Source: CAYQQU01 sp964419545 (GTDB lineage: Bacteria; Bacteroidota; Bacteroidia; Chitinophagales; Saprospiraceae). Taken from it: DNA of 64,000 bases. Location of the stretch: assembly GCA_964419545.1 (NCBI GenBank), contig CAYQQU010000006.1, positions 62,001-126,000 on the forward strand, given 5' to 3'. Positions 1-9,400 of the stretch are shown here, one piece after another (the first letter of the stretch is position 1; the number at the start of each line of letters is the position of its first letter). Under the pieces are notes generated by a model, which saw nothing but the letters and a program-made list of their open reading frames with translations, was not told the origin of the DNA and did not search any database. The position numbers were made by a program, and so were the translations under genes.

Positions 1-66
1 GATCGGCCACGGCATTTTATTACTCAACCCGCAAAGGGTTCACAGAAAATCGGGATCGGCCATCGT

Positions 67-1965
67 TTACGATTGAGGGATCAGCTGTTCGTAATCATGC
101 ACTGTTCCGCGATCCAGGCTGCAGTTGATGATCTGGCGCCCCAGTGGCGACAGGTCCGCTTCCAGGAACTGTTTCAGCATGCGGTCGAAAAATTCCTGAA
201 GGATCTCTGCGCCGATGTCGTACCCTTCTACGCCGACTTCCGGTTGCAGCTCCACCTGCAGGAACCAATTCGGGATCTGCATTCCTTCCACGCGCATCGT
301 GTTCAGGGCATACCCCAGGAGCGGGCAGCGGGCGGGCGTGCGTTGTTCCTGTGAAAATTCAGCGTTGCCTTTGCGCGCCAGGTATTCCCTCACGATCCAC
401 TGCGGCATGAAGCTGGTGCGCCAGGCGCCGACATGCTGGTTGGGGGTAAGGATGTAGGCGACGTGAGGCGTTCGCTCGATCTGGGCTAACAGGAGGTTGG
501 CCTGGTTGACCTTCCGGCCGGTTGCGAAAGGCCAGTAACTGCCTACGCCTTCGCTGCTGATGCCTTTGGTCTGGATAATGCTCGGGTTGGCGTGCCCGCG
601 CGGCGCCACCAGTCGCCACAGCCAGGCGAGGGCGGGCGGCAGCAGGTGCATCAGCCCGACGATCCCGTAGTTGGGTTCTTCTTTTGTACAAGGCGGGGTC
701 CGAAGTCCGATGCTGCGAATATCCACGCGCACCGGATCGTCGACGATATTCGACACGATGTGGCGGGGCAGGATCACCCGTGGGTTCGGGCAGGGAACGC
801 CCGGCGCATCCTGGATATGGTCCCAGATCAGGGCGCGCCCTCCCGGTACCGCGTCGATGTTCAGAAAGAGCAAAGGTTCGGACGTCATAGCGGTCAGGCG
901 CTCCAATTCGAGGTCGGTGCCGTAAGTGGTAATATGGTCTACCCGAACGAACCAAGCGTCTTCGGCGTCTTCGAGCCATAGCTTACCATCGTTGCCCTGT
1001 ATCTTGGGATGGCAGAGCGCCATATCGTCGGTGACGGGGCGCAAGTCGCAGGTTCGCGGTATTTCCAAATACCGACGCTCGCCATTCGTTACATTTTCAC
1101 CCAACAAGATCCGGCCGTCGGGCTGGCGGTGCGGTTGTTGCAGCATTTCGCTCTTACCGCCGCCGCTGGCGCCTTCGTGCATGAAGGTTACGACATTATC
1201 GTAGGGCGTAACCGCCTGGACGGTTGAGCAGTGCGCCGTCACCCAGCCTTCGGCCTCCCCCTGTCCGATGAGCATCCCGTAGACGCCTTTCTTGGCGCTC
1301 GGCCCCGGATACAGGTTGTAGGAGAAAAGCTCGTACTGGCTGGGCTGGCGATTGTGCACCACCACCTGCTTTCCGTCAAAATGGGTGTGCCGGAAAGGAG
1401 GCGCTGCGTAGATGACGGCTTCGGGACGAAAATCTTCCGGCAGCTCGGCCGGATCGAGAATCCCTTGCAGCAACGCCAGGCCCAGGCCGAAAAATCCGGC
1501 ATTGGCGGGGATTACCGCGACGGCGTGATAGCCCATTCCCGGCTTGCCGGCCTGAAAATAGAACATACCCAGTGGCTGGGTCTGCAGCCAATCCAGTGTT
1601 TCCCGGCGCAGTTTATCGAATTCGTAGCCAAACCGATCTTCGAACCGGGGCTTATCAGTGGGAAAATCATCCGCGATGACCATGCAGTTGGGATCGCGCC
1701 GGCGCATGTATACTTCGGGATAGTTGGCGCATATCCCGTTGCGCGTCCGGGCCACCGTCGCTTCGACGAATTCCCTGCCGTCGGGCAAAGGGTATTTCAC
1801 TTCGTGATAATCATTGTTCATCACCGCCAATTCTACCAGGTCTTCCGCGTTAGCGGCTACCGTAACCTTCGGGGCGTTGGCGAGTAATGCTTCCAGATCC
1901 GGCAGATTGCGCAGATCTGCGCCGGCTGCCGCCATGTTTTTTGTTTGATTCATAAAGCTTAACAA
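67..1965 (-). CDS. DUF4914 family P-loop protein (PEP-carboxykinase-like)
   Basis: 632 residues, apparently full length. I recognise it as a DUF4914-type protein, a family without an assigned reaction. Residues 265-272 read GASGGGKS, a P-loop like the nucleotide-binding loop of ATP-dependent PEP carboxykinases, and the surrounding HEGASGGGKSEM suits a kinase or carboxykinase fold. There is no signal peptide or membrane segment, so it should be cytoplasmic. The first Met gives MLSFMNQTKN; Met5 is an equally possible start. It stands alone: the next gene upstream ends or starts more than 230 bases away. A nucleotide-dependent phosphotransfer or decarboxylation is inferred only from the P-loop; the substrate is unknown. 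Confidence 0.7.
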   Translation of the reverse strand: MLSFMNQTKNMAAAGADLRNLPDLEALLANAPKVTVAANAEDLVELAVMNNDYHEVKYPLPDGREFVEATVARTRNGICANYPEVYMRRRDPNCMVIADDFPTDKPRFEDRFGYEFDKLRRETLDWLQTQPLGMFYFQAGKPGMGYHAVAVIPANAGFFGLGLALLQGILDPAELPEDFRPEAVIYAAPPFRHTHFDGKQVVVHNRQPSQYELFSYNLYPGPSAKKGVYGMLIGQGEAEGWVTAHCSTVQAVTPYDNVVTFMHEGASGGGKSEMLQQPHRQPDGRILLGENVTNGERRYLEIPRTCDLRPVTDDMALCHPKIQGNDGKLWLEDAEDAWFVRVDHITTYGTDLELERLTAMTSEPLLFLNIDAVPGGRALIWDHIQDAPGVPCPNPRVILPRHIVSNIVDDPVRVDIRSIGLRTPPCTKEEPNYGIVGLMHLLPPALAWLWRLVAPRGHANPSIIQTKGISSEGVGSYWPFATGRKVNQANLLLAQIERTPHVAYILTPNQHVGAWRTSFMPQWIVREYLARKGNAEFSQEQRTPARCPLLGYALNTMRVEGMQIPNWFLQVELQPEVGVEGYDIGAEILQEFFDRMLKQFLEADLSPLGRQIINCSLDRGTVHDYEQLIPQS

Positions 1966-2109
1966 TTTAAACTGATAGTATTACTATCTTTTTTTTAAAG
2001 ATAAGCTTTGTGCCGGGGATATGCTAATTTTGACGGTGAAATGGTGAGATGATTTTAGTCATTGCAAAGACGGGGAACAGCGGTGGAAAGTGATCTGTTC
2101 CAGATAGTT

Positions 2110-2195
2110 GACCTGGATTATTCGTGGGTTCTTCGTCATGACGGTTGTCAGACTTGGGTTCGGGGAGGTGAGGTAGGCGACGTGCAGGCGTCCTC
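2110..2195. repeat. Decayed partial copy of the TAACCCGGATTATTCATGG element
   Basis: The stretch starts ACCTGGATTATTCGTGGG and continues through TTCTTCGTCATGACGG, matching the reverse complement of the full copy at 38960-39123 with scattered substitutions. It loses similarity near 2195, so only one end is present. It lies between the DUF4914 gene and the 3' end of the next gene. Confidence 0.65.
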
Positions 2196-2200
2196 TCTTA

Positions 2201-2695
2201 TTAGTCTTTGTTAGAGGTCCGTTTTTTGGCTTCTTTCGTCAGCGCCATGCTTTCTCGGCGGGTAATATTCTTGATGTATTCTACTTTGCGGAAGCGCAGG
2301 GCGCTCCAATCAGCGTCGACCGCGACTTGTCGCACCGGCTCCAGTCCCAGCTCTCCCATAATCTCCCAACCTGTATCGCGGTTGAAGTTGCACTGGTATT
2401 CTTTTGAACTCTTTTTGGGATAGCAAAACCATACCAGCGCGTCGCCTTTTAATTTTTTCGCTATGCCCGGCGCCAGGCGGTTGATCTCTTCCTGTTCGGT
2501 GACGAAAATGACGGCAAAAACAATAGCCTCTAGATCGGCAGGATCCTCGTAAATTTTCGTCAACTCCCGCATAGCTTCCATATTCGCACGGAAACTCTCC
2601 GGCGCCTGCAGGATAAGCACTGCAGGTTCCTCCTTGAAGTTCATTTTTTTAGAAACCGGATCCATGTGTTTATTATTTTCCGGCAACCGATTCAC
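2201..2695 (-). CDS. Conserved hypothetical protein (GDALVWFCYPK / DWSALRFRKVEY type)
   Basis: 164 residues, soluble, Lys/Arg-rich C-terminus. I know similar short proteins in Bacteroidota with a central 'GDALVWFCYPKKSSK' block, a 'NFNRDTGW' block and a C-terminal 'DWSALRFRKVEYIK' block; a distant resemblance to DUF3052-like proteins (a 'PK' strand followed by a short C-terminal strand) is possible but unproven. The ORF has Met at 1, 11 and 18; the conserved part begins at Met18 (about 2644), so the true start may be internal. No function can be assigned. The 3' end abuts a decayed repeat copy. Confidence 0.7.
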   Translation of the reverse strand: MNRLPENNKHMDPVSKKMNFKEEPAVLILQAPESFRANMEAMRELTKIYEDPADLEAIVFAVIFVTEQEEINRLAPGIAKKLKGDALVWFCYPKKSSKEYQCNFNRDTGWEIMGELGLEPVRQVAVDADWSALRFRKVEYIKNITRRESMALTKEAKKRTSNKD

Positions 2696-2779
2696 ACCAT
2701 TTTAGGGATGAACCCATTGCGCGTTCGTGATCCGCCTTACCCTAATTGACCCGATCCCTACATTGAGGATTATGCGCTT

Positions 2780-4771
2780 TTACCTTTTAACGATCCGCCG
2801 CGTCACTACCCGTTCGCCCGCCGCTGCGCGCAGCAGGTAGACCCCGGCGGGCAGGCCGGAGAGGTCCAATTGAATATCGCCGATCGGCGCTTCTGACCGG
2901 GGCGATGTCACCTCCCTTCCGAAGCGGTCGTAAAGCGTCAGCACCAGCCTTTCGGAAAGTGACAGGCCTTCCGGCCGCACGGTGATCGTGGAGGCCGTGG
3001 GGTTAGGCGTTATGGTCAAGGCCATATTCGACTGCGGGTCCGGGACGGCGCTATCGATATCGCGGCCGAAGAGGATGTAGACCTCCCCTGCGTTGTTGCT
3101 GTCGCCGATGTTGGTGTAGGGAGCTCCCACGATGACATCCTGGAAACCGTCGCCGTTGATGTCGCCGGCGCCTGCCAATGCCTGCCCCAGGGAAGCAAAA
3201 TCCTGATCGCCTTCCAGGACGAACCCGTTATTACCATCTAAAGTATTGAGGTTGAAGCTCGCGGTAAAGGGCGCTTCACTACCGAAAATAAAATAGGCCA
3301 GCCCACTGTAATTCCCTTCATTTGTGGCCGCATAAGGCGCGCCGAGCGCCACGTCCGCCAGGCCATCCCCGTTAATATCCCCGACTCCACTCACGGTTCG
3401 ACCGATTTCATCGTAGGCGTTGAGGCCCGGAATGCGGAAACCGTTTTCACCATCCAGGTTATTCAGGGTTACCATCCCGCCAAAGCCGTCCGTTTGTCCG
3501 AAAAGCACGTAGGCTTCGCCGGAATAGACGCCGCCGGAATTGGCGTAGGGCGCGCCGATCACCAGGTCGGCCAGGCCGTCCCCGTTGATGTCGCCTGCGC
3601 CGCTTACGGAGATGCCGGTGTAGAACTCGGGACCGGCGCCGTTGATCAGGACACCTCGGTCGCTGTTCAGCAAAGCCAGTTCCAATACAGGCTCAAAGCC
3701 CGTTTCACGGCCGAAAATAATGTAGCCCGCACCGGCCTGTTCGATACCGCCCGGATCGGCCTGGAAAGCGCCGATGGCAAAATCGTCCATACCGTCCCCG
3801 TTAAAATCGCCGATACCGCTTACGGAGATGCCGGAAATATCGCCTTCACTGATGCCCTTTACGGCAAAGCCGTTATTTCCATCCAGTGCGCTGAGGTCTT
3901 CCTCCGGTCCGAAACCCGTATTACGGCCGAAGATAACGTAGGTCTCTCCCGTGAGCGAATCGATGCCCGGCGCACTTACCAGCAGATCTTCGATTTCGTC
4001 GCCGTTGACGTCGCCTGCCTCACTTACCGCAAAACCCGTGTAGCTATAGGCGTTCAGCCCGGTCATGGCGAAGCCGTCGCTACCGTCGAGGGCCGCCAGG
4101 TCCAGTTCGGCCGGGAAACCGGTATTGCGGCCGAAGACCACGTAAGCGCGTCCGTTGTATTCGTTCTCGTCAATAAAAGCTCCCGGCGCGCCGATCACCA
4201 GGTCGTCGATGCCGTCGCCGTTAATGTCCCCGGCGCCGCTCAAAGCAAGGCCGGCATAGCCGTAGACGTCTACTCCCGGGGCGGTGAAGCCGTTGTCGCC
4301 GTCCAAAGCCGAAAGGTCTACTTCGGCGTCAAACCCGGCGGATTGGCCGAAAACGACATACACCTCTCCGCCGTACTCCATTCCGGCTTGTATCGCATCC
4401 GGTGCGCCGATCGCAAAGTCGTCCATTCCATCGCCGTTGAGATCGCCGATACCGCTCACCGAACGACCGGTCAGGTTATCGGGGGCCAGACCCGGGAGGC
4501 GGATGCCGGTACTCCCGTCGAGGTCGCCGGGCCGGATCACTGCCTGAAATTGGCCGGTGGCCGGCGTTTGCAGCCAGGCTACCAGCGCCGCCGTCGCAAA
4601 GCCAAGGCGCCAACGGCGGTTGTAGCGCAGGATGCGACGGGCCAGCAGGCGCAATCGTCTCCCCAGCCGGCGGAACTGCGCAGGGCCGGTGGCTTGCTGC
4701 CATTTCCGCTGTATCTTTCGGTATTGTTTCAGTAATCGTTGCCACTGTGGAGGAAAAGCGCGGTGGTGCAT
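2780..4771 (-). CDS. Secreted FG-GAP (integrin-alpha-like) repeat protein with T9SS type A sorting domain
   Basis: 663 residues. Seven consecutive FG-GAP repeats of about 65-70 residues occupy roughly residues 75-570; each has a calcium-type loop such as GDINGDGIDDLVIGAP followed by a YVVFGR-like strand and a DG-NGF turn, giving a predicted beta-propeller. The last ~80 residues (NPTASTITVRPEG ... LPAGVYLLRA ... VVTRRIVKR) form a type A T9SS sorting domain, so the protein should cross the outer membrane and be surface-anchored or released. The N-terminus is unusual: about 55 very Arg-rich residues precede the hydrophobic segment FATAALVAWL and an ATGQ cleavage-like site. Binding partner unknown. 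Confidence 0.85.
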   Translation of the reverse strand: MHHRAFPPQWQRLLKQYRKIQRKWQQATGPAQFRRLGRRLRLLARRILRYNRRWRLGFATAALVAWLQTPATGQFQAVIRPGDLDGSTGIRLPGLAPDNLTGRSVSGIGDLNGDGMDDFAIGAPDAIQAGMEYGGEVYVVFGQSAGFDAEVDLSALDGDNGFTAPGVDVYGYAGLALSGAGDINGDGIDDLVIGAPGAFIDENEYNGRAYVVFGRNTGFPAELDLAALDGSDGFAMTGLNAYSYTGFAVSEAGDVNGDEIEDLLVSAPGIDSLTGETYVIFGRNTGFGPEEDLSALDGNNGFAVKGISEGDISGISVSGIGDFNGDGMDDFAIGAFQADPGGIEQAGAGYIIFGRETGFEPVLELALLNSDRGVLINGAGPEFYTGISVSGAGDINGDGLADLVIGAPYANSGGVYSGEAYVLFGQTDGFGGMVTLNNLDGENGFRIPGLNAYDEIGRTVSGVGDINGDGLADVALGAPYAATNEGNYSGLAYFIFGSEAPFTASFNLNTLDGNNGFVLEGDQDFASLGQALAGAGDINGDGFQDVIVGAPYTNIGDSNNAGEVYILFGRDIDSAVPDPQSNMALTITPNPTASTITVRPEGLSLSERLVLTLYDRFGREVTSPRSEAPIGDIQLDLSGLPAGVYLLRAAAGERVVTRRIVKR

Positions 4772-4818
4772 CTGAGTAGTTGCTTTATTAAGTAATGGCT
4801 TAAATATATAAAGAACAT

Positions 4819-5871
4819 TTATTTTACCGGCTCGATCGAGACCATTTTGTGGATTTCTTCTTTCTGGATGCCGATGATGAGCGGGCGACGCGACCCGGGC
4901 AGTGCGATCACATCGTAAAGCTCATCGATGATCCCTTCCATGCGCACCCAGTGCTCGGCGTCGCCGGTGCGCAGGTTGATCACCTGGATGCCGCAGCGGG
5001 CGTCGGTATGTCGCTCTTTTAGATTATCATCCAGTGCCAGCCCGGAGAAAGTCCGGTTTTTGCGGGCGGCAGAGAGCCCTACCAGGGCAAAGTCCCCCAG
5101 AAAAGCCAGCCCACGGAGAAAGCCGGGGCAGAAACAAAGCCGTTCGAAGCGGCCGGTCGCCAGATCGAGATACCCGAAGTAGCCCGTACCGGCTTCGAGC
5201 AACCACAGGCGATTGCGGTACCAGCGGGGCGAATGGGGCATGGAAAGGCCGTCGCCTACCACTTCGTTGCTGCGTACGTCCATTACGATGCCGCCGTCAC
5301 GCCGGCGGTCGCGCCAGCTGTCGGATACATCGCTGCGACTGACAGCCGTGACGTAAGCCGGCTGCCCGTCGACAGCGGCCATGCCGTTGAGGTGGCACCG
5401 GTCTTCCGCCGCCAGCTTACTGATGAAAGGCGGTTTCCAGAGGGGCCGGAAGCTGTGGGTCTCGCTGACGGTAGCCACGCAACTGAACAAGGTATTGACG
5501 AATACCGGCCGCCGGTCGGCGCCGACCACGATATCGTGAATGTCCAGATCACCGGTAGTGTAAGCCATTTGCGGGATGTATACCCGGTCGTAACCGTTAT
5601 AGGACTGTTCCGGCAATAGCGCGTTTTCAAAACGCCACAGCTGAAAGCGCGAACTCATCCAGAGGGTGTTGTCGTGATGCCCCAGGCCCATACAGCGGTT
5701 AAAGGTGCGTTCGGTGAGGTGGAGGCGGCCGTCGGGGTTGAGGCCCATCATGAAAATTTTCCCCACCTGATAAGTTGTAAATGCCAGGCTTGCACCCTGA
5801 CCGGCCAGCCAGGCGGCAAAATGGCGGGAAGTAAGGATCTCAAATTGCGGAGGTTGCGGAACTTCGCTCAT
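4819..5871 (-). CDS. TIGR03032 family protein
   Basis: 350 residues. The opening FEILTSRHFAAWLAG, the TYQVGKIFMMGL block and 'RCMGLGHHDNTLWMSSRFQLWRFEN' are characteristic of the TIGR03032 family, uncharacterised proteins thought to fold as a beta-propeller and often found with tetratricopeptide or glycosylation genes. There is no signal peptide. The gene follows the FG-GAP gene's 5' end by 47 AT-rich bases and may be its upstream operon partner, though the two families have no known link. No catalytic residues are recognisable; function unknown. Confidence 0.8.
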   Translation of the reverse strand: MSEVPQPPQFEILTSRHFAAWLAGQGASLAFTTYQVGKIFMMGLNPDGRLHLTERTFNRCMGLGHHDNTLWMSSRFQLWRFENALLPEQSYNGYDRVYIPQMAYTTGDLDIHDIVVGADRRPVFVNTLFSCVATVSETHSFRPLWKPPFISKLAAEDRCHLNGMAAVDGQPAYVTAVSRSDVSDSWRDRRRDGGIVMDVRSNEVVGDGLSMPHSPRWYRNRLWLLEAGTGYFGYLDLATGRFERLCFCPGFLRGLAFLGDFALVGLSAARKNRTFSGLALDDNLKERHTDARCGIQVINLRTGDAEHWVRMEGIIDELYDVIALPGSRRPLIIGIQKEEIHKMVSIEPVK

Positions 5872-5910
5872 GGTCGATGGTTTGGGAAAAATCAGAAAAA
5901 GGCAATCCGT

Positions 5911-6372
5911 TTACTCGGGTTCAAAAACCACAAAGGTATGATCCTCTCCCGCTAATTCCTCATCGATGATCTGTGCGATAAGCTCCCAGTCGCCGCCCGC
6001 CAGTCCCGCACCGATCGCCGGATAGCCGATACGCCGGCCGGAAAATTGTTTTTTTACGGTTCGAAAAACGCGCCGCACCGCATCGTAATCTACTAAACGA
6101 CCGGCCCCGTGGTAGTGAAACTGGGTATATCCGTTTACCACTATCAGCCGGCCGCCTTCCACCTCGACCCCGGCCCAGCTGATCGTCCCCAGCTTGGAAC
6201 GATCGCCTTCTTCGGTAGCCAGATCGGCTTCGTAAGCTTCGGGAAAATGATCCTTTATCTGCCGGGCGATACCGGCGCCCATGGTGCAAAAACAATTGCA
6301 GCCGTGAACGATCAGATCAAAATGCCTTCTTTTTGCTAGCGCGATCAGGTCGCCGGATAGGGTTTTCATCAT
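5911..6372 (-). CDS. Macro-domain protein (ADP-ribose-binding/hydrolase)
   Basis: 153 residues, a single macro domain. The ADP-ribose-binding segment HGCNCFCTMGAGIARQI (residues ~24-40) and the second loop YPAIGAGLAGGDW (~118-130) are intact, and 'GRLIVVNGYTQFHYHG' supplies the middle strand. The pattern is closest to the Poa1p/ADP-ribose-1''-phosphate phosphatase branch rather than the MacroD deacetylase branch. It would act in the cytoplasm, removing or binding ADP-ribose derivatives. It starts just downstream of the TIGR03032 gene's 5' region (about 40 bases away) on the same strand, so co-transcription is likely. Confidence 0.88.
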   Translation of the reverse strand: MMKTLSGDLIALAKRRHFDLIVHGCNCFCTMGAGIARQIKDHFPEAYEADLATEEGDRSKLGTISWAGVEVEGGRLIVVNGYTQFHYHGAGRLVDYDAVRRVFRTVKKQFSGRRIGYPAIGAGLAGGDWELIAQIIDEELAGEDHTFVVFEPE

Positions 6373-6452
6373 GAGTCCGTATTTGAAGTTGGCAATTTCA
6401 GGGTGAACTCCTTTTTGTATTCCTCAATCGCACCAAACGATCGTCCGCCTGC

Positions 6453-9400
6453 TCATTTTACCAAAAGGACCTCTCCCTGGTAAAGTTCTGATTTTCCGTC
6501 TATCATTTCAATTTCCGCGACGTAAACGAAAACGCCCGGATTGAGCGCCTGCCCCCGGTGCGTGCCGTCCCAACCGTAGGCGGCCGAATTGGGCGGGAAG
6601 CCCGTCCGCTCGAAAAGCAATTCTCCCCAGCGATTGAATACCCGCAACGAACGCACCTCCGCGACCTCCTGCCCCGCGAAAACCACAAAGGCATCGTTGG
6701 TCCCGTCGCCATTCGGAGAAAAAGCACTGGGGATATAAATAGCGCGCCGACGTTCCACGAAAAGGGTCAGCTCGTCCGAATCCCGGCAGCCGGCCTCATC
6801 GATCACCGTAACGGAGAAAGTGGAAGTGTAAAACGGTTGTACGCCCTGCTCCAGACAATCACCGCACTGCAGGGAATCGGGAAACCAGATGACGGTATCC
6901 AACGCACCGACGGGTATATTGGTCAAGGCAAAAAGCCGGACGCTATCCCCCAGCTGAATCACCGGCTCGTCCCCCTCAATATCGGTAGCCAGCGTGACCT
7001 CCACCGGCCCTTTATCAGCGACCTGCAGAGTAAGCCGGGTTTCACAATTTTCCGCGTCGCGGATGGCAAGATCGTAAAGACCGGGCGCCAGGTCGGAATA
7101 AAGCGTTTGACCGGAAAAGGGGCCGCCGTTAACGGCATACATCAGCGGGGGGCTGCCGCCCGTTACGGAGTCGATTCGCAGGAGCCCGTCGTCGGCCTCA
7201 AAACAAGAGATCGGACTGACACTGACGTAGGGATTCAGAAAGTTGATATCGCTGGTCACCTCCACGAGATCTTCGGCTGCGCACTGGTTATCGCTATTGA
7301 CCACCACCAACCGGTAACGCCCGGGCTGGGTGACCAGCAAAAAAGGACTATCGGCTCCTTCCAGTACATGCCCCTCCAGCGAGATCCATTCGTAGGCAAA
7401 TGGATCGCCGAGGCTGGTGCCGGCGCCTCCTACTTCCAATTCCGGCTGTACGCACTCCAGGGTCTGGTCGATCCCGGCGTCGGCAACGGGGCTCGCCAAA
7501 ATGGTTACGCTTACTTCCGACGTATCGCCGACGCAAGGGGCCTCGGCTGCCACGAAGTACCGGAAGGCGTACGTTCCCGGAGCCTGTCCGCCCGTCTGAA
7601 AACGACCGGTTACGGAGTCAAAAGCGCCGGAGGTTGCAGGGCTCCCGGATATTTCCGTCCATACTCCGCCCCCCGTCGCGCCGGTGAGGCGGGCGTTCAG
7701 ATCGATCAGCGTATCCAGGTCGCTGCAAAGGGCAGGTATTTCCAGCGGCAGCCCGGCCGTCACCGGCTGATTGACGGTCAGGATAAACGGCTCGGGAAGG
7801 CCGACCGGACATACCGCCGCCGTCGCGTTGATCGCGGAGAGGACGGTCCAGGTTTGTGTCGCAGCAGGTAAAAAAGTATACGTATCTCCATCGCTGACAC
7901 CATTGAAGGCCAGGGTGTCTGTTCCGTCGAACAATTGCAGCATAAACGGCCCGGCCGCCGGATTGTCAAAAGCAAAGACCAGGGTCGCGCTGTCGCCCGC
8001 ACAAAGCGCCGTCGGTGCTTCAATGCTCAGGTTTGCCTCCGGACAGGGAATGGTGACGCAACTTTGATCGACCAGCAGATCGCCGCAATTGTTGGCGCTC
8101 AGCACGGTGAGCTGTATCGAGACGGGCGTCCCCGGCGGCAGGCCGGTCAGCAGATAACTCGTATCGGAGAGCCAGGCGCCGGTGTACCCCTGGAGCACGT
8201 CGAATTCGTACCCGGCGGCATTGGCCACGGCATCCCAGCTGAACAACAAACTGTCGAAGGAAGCCTGACAGCCGATCGTCAGCTGTGATAGCGGCGGATC
8301 AACCTGAATGGTCTGGGTTACCGGTTCCGAAACGCAGTTGTTTTCCGTGACGATAAGACTGACCTGTTTGTCGCCCGGCGTCGCCCAGCTGACCTGGTAA
8401 GGGCCGGCCCCGCTGCCCGACACTACCTGACCACCGCCAAAGCCCCAGCTGTACTGAGCATCGGGCCCCGCATTGCCGGCAAATTCAATCGTGGTCGTAT
8501 CCCCGAAACAGATACCCGGCGGCAAATTGAAATCAGCCGTCGGCCTCTGATATACCACCACTTCTACGGTGTCAGCATAGAGACAAACGTCGTCCTGATA
8601 GGTCAGTACAAACGGGTTTTGCCCTCCTACCCAACTTTGATCAACTACCGCCAGCGCCGGATCAGCAGCGATCAGCCCCGGGCCACTCCAGGAAAGCTCG
8701 CCGTCATCATCTCCGCCGCTGAGCTGATAGCCGAGCGCGATGGTGTCGGCCCCGTCGAAACAAAGCGGCTGAATGGGATCGATCTCCAGGCTGACCTGCG
8801 GGCAAGGAACGGTGGCGCAACTGATCGTTACGGGGATGTCGGGACACTGGTTACTGCTGATAGCCGCAACCGTCACATCAACCGATTCTCCCGGCGCCAA
8901 ACCCGTGATCGTGAAATGCGTGGTATCCACCACAACGGTATGCTCCGCCCAGCTGACCTCGTAACCGGCTGCCTGATCATCGGCCGCCCAGCTCACATCA
9001 ATTGTCGAAAAAGTAGCGCTGCAATCCACCACGGGCGCCGGCAAAGTCGGTTCCAGGGTCAGCAAACCCGTCACCGGACCGGAGGCGCAACCCGCAGCGG
9101 AGACCACCTCCAGTACGACCACCCGTTCTCCGGGCGCATCCCAAATGAGCGCGTAGGGCCCCGCGCCGCTGCCGCCGATAATCGTCCCGCCGTCAAATTC
9201 CCAGTTGTAAGTGGCGCTGTCCGCCGCCATTCCGGTAAAAGAAATGACCGCAGTATCACTGACACAAAGGGGATCGTCCACCACAAAATCAGCCGTCGGA
9301 ACCGGGAAAACGTTTACCACCGTGCTGTCGGTATAGGTACAGACCCCGGCGATCGTAAAGGTATAAACCAGCGTATGGGCTCCGACACCTGCATCCGGCG

